Shown one piece after another: positions 10,341 to 19,477 of a stretch of DNA of 64,000 bases (its first letter is position 1; every line of letters begins with the position of its first letter). The notes under the pieces are model-generated. The model saw only the letters and a program-made list of their open reading frames with translations, was not told the origin of the DNA and searched no databases. Both the position numbers and the translations under genes were made by a program. This DNA comes from Onthophagus taurus (Eukaryota > Arthropoda > Insecta > Coleoptera > Scarabaeidae), in the NCBI RefSeq assembly GCF_036711975.1, contig NC_091976.1:3038001-3102000 (forward strand), given 5' to 3'.

Positions 10341-10910
10341 TCAGGATGAGTCTCTTTGAACATCGAAAACATCCTTTTCAAATTGTAGTACTGTAATGAC
10401 TCGCACGTCCCTTGAAAGAGGCGATATGATCGTTAATTTTTTTGCTCCATAAACACGCTTGCCCGCTAAATTAGTACAGTTCAAAATTTCTTGTACAATA
10501 ACTGGAGTTACAAATAACTGAAACGCTTCTTTTGGTGTTGCAGCCATATGTTTCCTTGCTAGTCCTGGCGCATGCCGAATAATGTTGTGTGGTTGACTTT
10601 TATTTTTTGCTGGAGGTTCCAAACTCCATACCAGACCACTTGGAGCAATGTAACCGCTCGTTGAAGGCTTACCAATATCATCAACATCATCCTCTGAATT
10701 ATCGTCACCATGATCAGAACTGGATCCAGAATACTCGTCAGGCACCAATTCGAAATTTCTATCTTCTGTGTCATCATTTTCTGCTTCTGACACATCACTT
10801 TCTTCAGAAGGCAGATCATCACATTCAGCTGACCACTGCACCAATATTTCTTCATAACCGGGGTCACCAAATCTCACGCTTTTCACAATCCTTTTTGACG
10901 CCTTTATCAT
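10341..10910 (-). pseudogene. piggyBac transposase N-terminal fragment
   Basis: 189 residues starting at a good ATG. An acidic low-complexity N-terminus (SEESDVSEAENDDTED, SGSSSDHGDDNSEDD) leads to the conserved linker HNIIRHAPGLAR and TPKEAFQLFVTPVIVQEIL, the entry to the DDE_Tnp_1_7 domain. No catalytic aspartate is present because the ORF stops at 10341, so it cannot transpose. It sits correctly about 410 bp inside the terminal repeat at 11322. Confidence 0.8.
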
Positions 10911-11322
10911 ATATATCTCACAAGTTCACTCAATCCAACTTCTATTCCAACTGAATGAAAAACAGCTTTTATACATCCAACAGTAATGCACGTTTTAACT
11001 TGCACAGACACGCACAATTCCGCGCAGCAGTGTTTGACAAATTATAATAATCCTCAACCTGCAATGAACAAGTTGAAACTTGTTCTATAGTAACTAGTAG
11101 TACACGGCCTTCGGAGGCCCGGTTTATGCAAATACGGGGTGCTAATGGAAACGATTTTTTTTTTCGATTGTTGATTACACTTGAATGTTTTTGAATCAAG
11201 TGTTGAATAAAGACGTGTTTAGAGCATATCTAAATGCTCAAGCCGATTGAAATTATTTTAAGAAAATTATGAATAACTAAAATCTCGCCGGGCCTGAGAG
11301 GCCCGGTTTATGCATCCTAGGG
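10341..11322 (-). mobile_element. piggyBac element B, 5' half only
   Basis: The right end is a piggyBac-type terminus at 11322 (outer bases CCCTAGGATGCATAAACCGG on the minus strand) abutting TTAA at 11323-11326. A subterminal copy of GAGGCCCGGTTTATGCA occurs near 11113-11130. The terminus itself contains a palindrome with arms CCGGGCCT and AGGCCCGG around 11289-11307. The other half, including the catalytic core and the left end, is missing below about 10340. Confidence 0.75.
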
Positions 11323-11480
11323 TTAAAGATGGAAAAACGTTTATTTTCCTGGAACTTTGAAGACCTTCATCTCGAAAACGGTGCGATTTTGAATAAGACT
11401 ATTTTTGGTCAATGGTCATTATTTGACACGTAGTATCTCTAGTTAAAATATTTCCCATTATTAATGAAACAACCTGTATA

Positions 11481-12590
11481 CAGGGTGATTCATAAGTAAT
11501 GGGCCAAATTGTAAATGTACGTTCAGGAGGCCAAAATAATAATATTTTCATTAACAATAATGGGTCTTAGTCTGCTCCATACTGAGATACAGGATGTTAA
11601 AGCGAAAAAAATAAAATAGATTTTTGTTAATAGATCAGCTACTTTTCTACATAATGACTCATAGTTGACTTATAGTTTTTGTAAGGGTAAACAATAATGT
11701 GTGAGAGGATTTGAGTTAACTCGTAGATGTCGCCACATGCGCCATATGAATTAGATGAAATCAGCTACAAATTTTTTATCGCTCATTATTTTACAACATA
11801 CTTGTTTAATTTGGATAGCCCCATCATTTCTGTAGAAAAAAGCTATACTTCTTTGATCTTGAAAATATTAACGATTTTCGAGATATTTGAATTTTACTAA
11901 TTCACTACACTACATTTCACGGTGGTCGACGTAGCATTAATCTGTTAAGACACAAGCATGGCATGGAATGTTGACATTTACCTAACCGTAATTGATAATT
12001 GATAACAATATTAAACTGAAACCATAAAAAAATTACGTAATAAAACAATTTATTGTACGCCAGTTAATAAAACGAAATACAACATTAGAACAGACTTGAA
12101 CTAAGACCACTTACGACAACTGTTATCAAAACCTACATGTTAATGTTGTGCGAAGTTAAATTAAATTTAAGCTTAATTATGAGCTACTGCAAAAGGGTTT
12201 CAACATGACCACCACCAGCATTTATACACGCATTTAACCGTTTGGTTAAGGATTGTCTGACTTTAAAAAATGTAGCAGGATTATTTCGTATTGAATTGGC
12301 TGCATCTTGAATTCTATTCCATAACTCGTCTCGTGTATTTATAGTAGGTTCAGCATAGACCATTGATTTCATGTAACCCCACACATAAAAATCAAGTGGA
12401 TTAAAATCGGGACTGCGAGGTGGCCACTGAAATTCACTACCACGTCCAATCCAACGGTGAGGGAATGTTTCATTCAGATGTTCGCGCACAGCACGTGAAA
12501 AATGTGGAGGAGCACCGTCTTGCATGAACCACATATTTCTTCTTAGTTGTAATGGAAGATCTCCCAAGAGGTCGTTTTCCTTTGTAGTAA
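11481..12590 (-). mobile_element. DD41D mariner-like element, 5' part lost
   Basis: The left end starts CAGGGTGATTCATAAGTAATGG after a TA at 11479-11480, the same type of terminus as the elements at 22981 and 49323. The 3' half of the transposase follows at 12184-12567; the 5' half and right terminus are missing where a hAT fragment begins at about 12600. The 700 bp between the terminus and the gene (11481-12183) hold no ORF that I can identify. Confidence 0.7.
12184..12567 (-). pseudogene. DD41D transposase C-terminal fragment
   Basis: 127 residues. The second catalytic block is MQDGAPPHFS, then HRWIGRGSEFQWPPRSPDFN and PLDFYVWGYMKS with the third aspartate 41 residues after the second, the spacing that names the DD41D group. 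The C-terminus ends GGGHVETLLQ, as in other members. The first catalytic block and the N-terminal DUF4817/HTH domain are absent. Confidence 0.85.
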
Positions 12591-12616
12591 GTCTTGTAAT
12601 TTTACATAGACATTAT

Positions 12617-13399
12617 TCACCCCTTTGCGTCTATTATATTCCCCTTTCGCCCACCAAAATTTGTATTTGTATTATTAGCTAATAGTGCAATAACTTTAGA
12701 TTTTAAATTGTTTTCATTTGATATGTATAGGTGATTTGATAAAATTTCAGCAACTTCACCCTCAATAGATTCTAAATTTAAATTTTTTAATAGAACGCCC
12801 TTCTTAACATTATGAAATCTGACTAATATTGGATACAATTTGATTTCATTGTGATTTGGAGGCATCAGATGAAATCGTAACCAAATTTGCATTTTTCAAG
12901 TCGTCCGCAAGTATTTTATCGCAGTAATTTTTAAATACTGATTTAATAATAGCTTCACATTTTGCCCTAGCACATGAAAATTTAACATTGTGAAATTTTT
13001 TTAATAGTTTGCTTGTACAATCCAAACTTTGGTTGTGCATGATGATGTGGAACGCAAACGTTCCTTCCATTATAGCTAATTGTTTTTCGTCATCAGAATA
13101 ATTAGAAATTTTAAAAAAATTTGTAACTTTGCTACTAGAAGCTGACGCATCTAAGGCTTGCTTATGTTTATTTGTGTTCACGTGCTATGTTACAGCTGCT
13201 CTACCTCCTCTGCAATGCAAAATATATCTCCTCTGCAAATAGTGCAGAAAACAATGGTGTCCTTTTTTGATGTTATGAATAGAAATTCTTTTTCAATTGA
13301 CCATTGAAATGGCATTTTCTCTTTTTGGATTTTTCCATCCCTTAAAAGAAATTTAAAAATTAAAAACGTAATAAAAAAGAAAATTAAAAACGTAAGCAT
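12617..13399 (-). pseudogene. hAT transposase N-terminal half
   Basis: Three minus-strand frames read as one protein: a zinc-finger-like start (CTICRG...), a middle EGTFAFHIIMHNQSLDCTSK..., KFSCARAKCEAIIKSVF..., NANLVTISSDAS, and a last part LYPILVRFHN... with ANNTNTNFGG. These phrases are typical of a widespread animal hAT family with a BED finger. The block NLVTISSDAS includes the first catalytic aspartate region. Frameshifts lie near 12870 and 13185, and the protein is truncated at 12617. The dimerisation domain of a similar hAT occurs separately at 29.3-29.7 kb. Confidence 0.7.
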
Positions 13400-13594
13400 A
13401 TTATATTTATTATGAATAAATAAAATTCAGAATTAAAGAATAAAACGTACTTGAATTGTAATTACTTCAGTAAAATGTTAAATATTCGTTACGTTAAGAA
13501 AGATCTATTTTTTTTAGAACAAAAAATAGTAGCACCAGTAGTAGTAGTACAAGTTATGTATAAATTCACGCCAGCATTCACGCTATAATAAGAA

Positions 13595-13860
13595 ATCACG
13601 AATTGAGAAGTGAGTCGAGACAGAGCGAGTGTTGAAATTTAATAGAGTGTTCGGGTGGACTGGTCGAAGTGAAATGCGCACTCAGTGCAGAGACGCGTAT
13701 ATGTATATCTCTTTCTATCGAAACTGATTTCTATCTTCCATTTCACTTTACCAGTGCAAAGAGCAGCCCACCCGAAAACACTATAAAATCATATGCTGGG
13801 CATGGTATTGCCTTCAATCTCTGTATTAACAGACTCGACACTCGCTTGTGACTCGCTTAA
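13595..13860. repeat. MITE-like imperfect hairpin of ~265 bp
   Basis: Reading inward from 13600, AAGTGAGTCGAGAC...GCGAGTGTTG...TAGAGTGTTCGGGTGGACTG is matched in inverted order by sequence between 13857 and 13765 (GCGAGTCACAAGCGAGTGTC..., TAGTGTTTTCGGGTGGGCTG). Both arms continue to a GTGAAATG core. The arms differ by several small indels. No ORF of note inside. It looks like an old foldback or MITE insertion. Confidence 0.5.
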
Positions 13861-14157
13861 CGCTCGATGTATGATATGTTCGCTATCGCATTTAACAGTT
13901 CGGTGTTATTATTTTAACTTTTAACACATCAAAAAGGAGGACAGTTAGGAGGACACTTATCAAGGAAGGACAGAACATACAAAAGGACTCTCCTCCCTAA
14001 AGGAGGACGATTGGTCACCTTAATAATAAGCCATGCCCTGAATTTAAAATATTTTTGATGATTTGTTTCATTTAGAAAAGTAAAAGCAAAAGAAGAAAAG
14101 CAATTCGATTACTAAATGTTAAAGGGCATTTTAATCTTACTTACAAAAATTATACAT

Positions 14158-14620
14158 TTAGAATAATGTTAATATCTCATTGAGATAGCCTTTTTGTTTA
14201 ACAGCACTCAGTATCGATTCCACTAGTTTAGTGGTTAATTGAGGTGATATTTGAACCCATTCTGTTCTGAAGGCTTCTTTTAAATCGACTGTGTTTCTAA
14301 TTTCATAATGATAATGATTTCCTTTTGAATATTGACCACAAATTTTCAATAGGATTGAGATCTGGGCTTTGTGGTGGTATTTTGAGGTACTTTGGACAGT
14401 TGTGGAAGATCCAAAGTCTAGTATCTAGCGCGGTATGTTTCGGATCATTTTCCTGTTGAAAGATAAAATATCCCAAAGATCCAAACTTTTCTGCACATTG
14501 CTTTAATTTTTTTTAATGTTTAGGTATCCCTTCGCAGTCAATATTCCATTTCCGAGCCTCCACCATGTTTGAACGTAATTACCATGTTATTTGGACGTCC
14601 ATCTGATATTTTTATAATGA
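14158..14620 (-). pseudogene. Tc1-like (DD34E) transposase fragment
   Basis: Minus-strand translation shows GYFIFQQENDPKHTALDTRL (second catalytic D), then PPQSPDLNPIENLWSIFKRK (catalytic E), and a C-terminal tail WVQISPQLTTKLVESILSAV...KGYLN. The D-to-E interval and wording are those of Tc1. A stop lies near 14513 and a frameshift near 14340. The N-terminal paired-like DNA-binding domain is missing. Confidence 0.75.
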
Positions 14621-14836
14621 ATTTTATTCAACAGTGAAAATTATCGTTTTTAAAAGGTTGACATACGTATTTTGGCATTATTTAACACGAAAACGCACCA
14701 TTTTTTTAATGGAATTTAAGCTTATTTTGACTTGAAATTAACAATAGATATCAACAAAATTTGAAAAGTAATACTTTCGGTTTTTATAAGTTTTACAAAA
14801 TGTACAAGTTTATAATCTACATGAAAACGAAGATTT

Positions 14837-15275
14837 TTACTGAAGATGTTCAAAATGTTGACCTGCAACATCAATACAGTTTCTAATTCTGCGTTCAAAG
14901 GAAGCCCGAACTCTTTCAATTAACCCGTATTTTCCACTAATTGTCCAGCAAGTCTTCAAGATCGTTTACAGGTGTCACATAAGCTAAACTTTTTAAGTAG
15001 GCCCACAAACAAAAGTCTACCGGGTTCAAATTCGGCGAACGTACGGGGCCTGCAATGGGCCCCCTCGCCCTATCCATCTCCCAGGAAATCTTTCATTCAA
15101 ATGTTCTCTAACAATACGCGTAAAGTGCTGGGGACCTCCATCCTGCATAAACCACAGATTTTGTCTTTGATTTCACGGCAAGTCTTCCAAAAGTTGAGGT
15201 AGACTGTTTTCCGAGAAATCAAAGTATGTTGGACCGTTTAATGGTTGTGGTAAAACTATCGGTCCCATTTACCTA
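14837..15275 (-). pseudogene. DD41D transposase C-terminal fragment, heavily mutated
   Basis: The reading runs LNGPTYFDFSENSLPQLLED..., LWFMQDGGPQHFTRIVREHL, RFPGRWIGRGGPL, and ends RVRASFERRIRNCIDVAGQH with FEHLQ and a stop at 14837. Several internal stops and frameshifts lie between 14930 and 15050, where the third catalytic block should be. This is a different copy from those at 12.2, 23.2 and 49.5 kb. Confidence 0.7.
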
Positions 15276-16402
15276 TCCCCTACGACGCTTAAGTTTCGGT
15301 TATATCAAGGCAACGTCACGCTTCTTCAGCTTGAATTGTGGTTATAAACGATAATTATATAATGCAATATATCCATAAATTGTACATTGCGAGATTTATT
15401 TCTAATTAGTTACAATACCACATTTTTCAAATCTAATTTTTTTTGTGTGTATTTTAGGTGGGGCTGCCCTCTAAAAGTATAGATAGTTACCGATTTGTCT
15501 CTGTTGTGCACTGCTTAACCTTGCACTGAAATTACAAACACCCTCAAGAAAGTTATTTTGCTTAACAATTAAATGACACCAACTATGGTTTTTCTGTAGT
15601 CTAATTTTCGAAGACAATTCCTCAGTTTAACAGGTAATAGTTTAATTTTTTTTATCATGTTTGTTCATAAATTAATCAGCATCAGATTATAATAATTTTT
15701 GTGTTAATGTATTACAATAATGATTCTGTATTATGACTTTTAATCATAAAGAATCTTGTAAGCCTTTTTTTTGCAAAATTACAAAATTGTTTGATGTAGA
15801 AAAATTGAACAAAGAATCTTTCATAACGAATTAACTAACCAAAGCATGATTTATCAATCACATTAAATATCAAATTAATTTATTGGGAAAAGTACTAAGT
15901 ACATTGTTGTTTGCAACTATAACTCTTTAAATTAGGAAGTGTTCAGATAATTTTAATAACTTTTACAATGATTGTGTTAAGGTTCTTTGTTATCATCGTA
16001 ATGTTAAATTTTGATAATAGAAATAATATTCGTACTTAACAATGGAGATTTTTATTTATTTTTAGGTTTCAACCAGTTTCGGCTATCGCCATCTTCAGGA
16101 AACCACGTTGTAGTGAATCAATTTTTTGTTCACAAACCATAATATTACTTCTCTTCTATTTTCTTATTCTTTCTCTATTGTTCTTACTTATTTTGTAACA
16201 TTTACTATATTTACTTAATTAAATAATGTGTGTAATCCAAATTTATTATATCTTATTTCTATTTTCTTTGTGATAAAATTTAGGCGCGATCATTGTTTAT
16301 TTTTAGAAGAGTATAACCTAAAAATTGGCAATGATTTCAGCGGCGCCGCGGCGTTCAGTTACAAGGTGTAATATTTAACAGATTTTCCTAACAAGAAGAT
16401 AC
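15276..16402. other. AT-rich intergenic stretch, no gene seen
   Basis: No ORF or repeat family is recognised over about 1.1 kb. Near 16064-16110 the minus strand reads CCTGAAGATGGCGATAGCCG followed by AAACTGG, similar in style to the tail of Penelope-like elements (compare 58.85 kb). A short GC-rich patch (GCGGCGCCGCGGCG) occurs near 16339. Confidence 0.35.
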
Positions 16403-16464
16403 TATCTTCGTCTTCCAACATGCACAATTTCAGTTTAAATAAACATTCATAATGAAACTACTAA
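16403..16464 (+). repeat. Direct repeat copy 1 flanking the Harbinger element
   Basis: About 62 bp, TATCTTCGTCTTCCAACATG...AATGAAACTACTAA, repeated in the same orientation at 19203-19264 with few differences. The two copies bracket the Harbinger insertion but are separated from its ends by unrelated sequence, so they are not its target duplication. Confidence 0.65.
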
Positions 16465-16510
16465 TGAAGGTCAATAGGTATCCTACTAATGAATAGACCC
16501 TGAGTTGAGG

Positions 16511-16619
16511 TGGCATGGTTGGCTATCCTTCTCGCTACAATACACCGACTTATAGACTCCATGCCACGTCGTGTAGCGATGGTACGCGAAGCTCACGGGG
16601 ATACTCTTGCTATTGATGT
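16511..16619 (+). pseudogene. Tc1-like transposase extreme C-terminus
   Basis: A short plus-strand reading (HRLIDSMPRRVAMVREAHGD) resembles the conserved last helix of Tc1/Sleeping Beauty-type transposases ('...LIDSMPRRCQAVI.A.GGHT.Y'). It lies within about 200 bp of otherwise unassigned sequence and nothing upstream is recognisable. Confidence 0.4.
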
Positions 16620-16936
16620 TTCTCCTCCCAGCAGAGTTGTGCCGCTCTCCATGTGAGAGTAAGTTATACTACTTTAGTACTACTTCCATACCAAATTTTA
16701 TTGCGCTAACGCGGTGTCCTGCGTGAGCGACGAATACGACGCGACGCGATGCTACATGCGACATATGTCAATCATGGAGAAGTACAGCACAATTTTGCTT
16801 GAAAGTTCATATTTAATGTACAGACTTTTAAAAAATATCGTAAAAAGTACAGAAAGAAAACAAATATAGTATTTTTACAAAGAAACACATTTGCGAGTTC
16901 CATCATTTATATCCAAAATTAAGAAACGATTCTAAA

Positions 16937-18833
16937 ATGTTTAAACAATATTGTGGAGTGTTACCTTCTACTTTCGATTACATTATTGCTGGTATTAAGT
17001 CTGAATTTCAATTAAAAACAACAAATTTTCAAAAACCTATTTCTATTGAAGAAAGATTACTGTTGACATTGCGGTGAGTACATAGAAATGAAACTACATA
17101 ATATTGTATTATTGAAAATATTTTAATTATTATGAAAGTATCACTGAGATGAATCACCAGAAGTGAAGTAACTCATCGTTGAAGATTCTGTGTTTGATGG
17201 GGTATTCAGTTTTGATATTTCGTTGATGAGCATCTCCTGAACCTGAGTCCGAAATAATAATTTATTCAGAGATGGTAGCTTTTTCATATACGGCATTATA
17301 GACTTGAACCAGTTCAAGTCGTCGTCGACTTCATTTAAATCTTTCTTCATTAGGTCTATTTTTTCTCGTTCGAGTGTTATTAAAATTTCTTCAATACTTT
17401 TTGCTGCACTTTCTTGTACCTTTTGGTCGCGATGGGGTATGCAACGATACAGGTGTCGAGGTATCATATCGTATCTGTGCCGAAATAGCATTTTGTGCAG
17501 TTGCAGCATCAGTCGTAGGGCCATCAATTGTTGCCAAATTGGTATCATCTGTATTGAACTGCGATTCATCGGTTTGTGTATTGTATGATGTTTGCTCAGA
17601 AAGAATAGACATCATTGTATCATCATCGATAATGTCGCTTTCATCTAATATTTCATTTTGAATATTACTAGTAGTTTTACGAGGTTTCAAAATTGTCTTT
17701 AAAAATTGCATTGATTCAAAATGTGGCCAATCGCCTTGATATTGACCATTTTGATCTGCATCCGAACCCGATCTTGGCTTTTCTACTTTGTTAAGGTCTC
17801 TGTTATAGGAATCTCTTAAATTCTTCCACTTCTTTTTCACATCATCAGCTGAAATTGAAACAATATTATTATTTACAGATATTTGGTTACTGGAACACCA
17901 TATAGAAAGTTATCATTCAATTTCCGAATATCAAAAACTGCCATTTCAAACATAGTGAAAGAAGTGTATACTGGAATTTGGAAGACTTTAGTAATAAAAC
18001 ATATGCCTATACCTACAACTGAAATGTGGAAAAGTATCGTAAAAAAATTCTGGGAGAAATGGCAATTTCCTAATTGCATTGGTAGCCTTGATAGCAAACA
18101 CATACGTATTAAGAAACCAAAAACATTTGGTTCTATGTACTACAATTATAAGGGATTTTTCTCTATTGTATTACTAGCCTTAACTGATGCTAACTATAAA
18201 TTTATAATGGTTGATATTGGTGCCTATGGAAAAGATAACGACGCTGGAGTTTTTCACGCGTGTACTTTACGACAAGCAATAGAACATAAAAAATTACAAA
18301 TACCGGAACCCGACTTTTTACCAAATACCCTCATTAAAGCGCCTTTTGTGTTTGTGGGTGATGCTGCATTCCCATTAAAAACATACCTTCTGAAGCCTTA
18401 TGCACAAAAAAATGTCAGCGAGGGAGATATTAAAGAGCGGTTCAACTATAGATTGTCTCGAGCGAGGATGGTCGTTGAGTGTTCTTTTGGTTCAATAACG
18501 TCAAGATTTGGATTACTTAATAGGCCAATTGAGACAGATATTGAAAATACAATTAACACTATAAAAGCTATAACTCTACTTCACAATATAATACGTGATC
18601 TTGAGAGTAATTGCGAAAATTTGACGTCAACTTCGTCACCTCATCTTCAACCATCAAGAAGATATAATGCCTCAAGTCACATACAAGAGAGACATTCGCG
18701 AAATATTTTAATGAACATTGAAGGTTTCATATTATTAAATTATTTCGATGTCTCTATAAAATATATTTTATCTTCCAATATCAAGTATCCATTCGCTTCT
18801 TTAGGGTATTCTGCCAATATATTACTATATTAA
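16937..18833 (+). CDS. Harbinger transposase, two exons (16937-17073, 17879-18833)
   Basis: DDE transposase for the 16.7-19.1 kb element. Exon 1 encodes MFKQYCGVLPSTFDYIIAGI...EERLLLTLR and ends at donor CG|GTGAGT; exon 2 begins after ATTTACAG at 17878. Splicing recreates a split arginine codon and the conserved LLLTLR-YLVTGTPYRKL. The product is 363 residues from this ATG; the frame is open another ~30 codons upstream with family-like residues (EFHHLYPKL), so the true start may be earlier. Catalytic positions are seen in GSLDSKHIR (D), AYGKDNDAGVF (D) and RARMVVECSFG (E). The 805 bp intron contains MADF exon 2 in antisense. An AATAAA at 18857-18862 could end the transcript inside the MADF intron. 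Confidence 0.85.
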
Positions 18834-19004
18834 ATACTAAACTTGATAATAATTTAAATAAAACTTACCTGTGCATTCTAATGCTTCGGCAACATTCTTC
18901 CAACTTCTTTGTATTAATAAACGATTCCTATAATGTTTATGTTTTTTGTCCCACAACAATCTTTGCTCACGCACTGCGGCGATCAACGCTTCTGAATCAA
19001 CCAT
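17141..19004 (-). pseudogene. Harbinger MADF/BESS accessory protein (18869-19004, 17141-17848), one frameshift
   Basis: The MADF domain (MVDSEALIAAVREQRLLWDK...) binds DNA; in Harbinger elements the Myb/MADF partner helps the transposase enter the nucleus and bind ends. Exon 1 ends at ACAG|GTAAGT (intron from 18868), and exon 2 starts after TTTCAG (intron end 17849). The joined reading is ...AEALECTADDVKKKWKNLRD, as expected for MADF. The tail carries a BESS-like motif (LFRTQVQEMLINEIS). A frameshift near 17420 shifts the last ~90 residues. The 1020 bp intron encloses transposase exon 2 with about 30 bp to spare on either side. The start at 19004 is preferred over 19040 because MADF begins there. 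Confidence 0.8.
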
Positions 19005-19202
19005 TACGTAGTTCGTGGTGTCGCATCTGATCGCCCTCAAAACAAGTCTGCGTTACGTCGCGTCTCGCCGCTGACTGTCATATAGGCCGCAAGTAGGGTA
19101 TGCCGTTGAGTTGATCGCGTTCGTCGCTCACGCAGGACACCACGTAAACACAAGCGTTCAGATTATACAGGGTGTGCTCGTGAATTATTTCCAACAGTGT
19201 AT

Positions 19203-19264
19203 TATCTTCGTCTTCTAACATGCACAATTTCAGTTTAAATAAACATTAATAATGAAACTACTAA
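19203..19264 (+). repeat. Direct repeat copy 2 flanking the Harbinger element
   Basis: Partner of 16403-16464. It follows a mariner-like phrase TTATACAGGGTGTGCTCGTG at about 19166, suggesting that both copies are pieces of mariner-type ends or a MITE family. Confidence 0.6.
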
Positions 19265-19477
19265 GTCTAATATGAATGTATAATACGGTCATAATTTTCA
19301 ACTACTATGCACCATGGGAAAGCATTGACCATAATTAATACTTCTAATTTTTTCTAATAACTATGAAGTGTCGAATAGAGATAATGCATATAAATTATTG
19401 AATTACAATACTTATTAATTAATTAATTACATGTTTTTCTTTTTGTTTCAGCTTGTGTGCGAATTGCATGAATTTAA

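Larger units (their letters stand above)
16710..19144. mobile_element. Full-length PIF/Harbinger element with interlocked genes
   Basis: Inverted ends CGCGGTGTCCTGCGTGAGCG (16710) and the inverse of CGTGGTGTCCTGCGTGAGCG (ending 19144) are flanked by TAA at 16707-16709 and 19145-19147, the 3 bp duplication of the superfamily. It encodes a transposase on the plus strand and a MADF/BESS protein on the minus strand, the usual two-protein set of Harbinger. Exon order from left is transposase E1, MADF E2, transposase E2, MADF E1, so each gene's exon sits in the other's intron. The transposase is open; the MADF gene has one frameshift. Confidence 0.9.

Noticed and set aside
14972-15202. Plus-strand 76-codon ORF
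   Set aside because: It is the reverse of a DD41D transposase fragment that is clearly coding on the minus strand.
16403-19264. Direct repeats flanking the Harbinger as LTRs or its target duplication
   Set aside because: They lie about 245 bp and 58 bp away from the element ends, and the real duplication is the 3 bp TAA at the ends.
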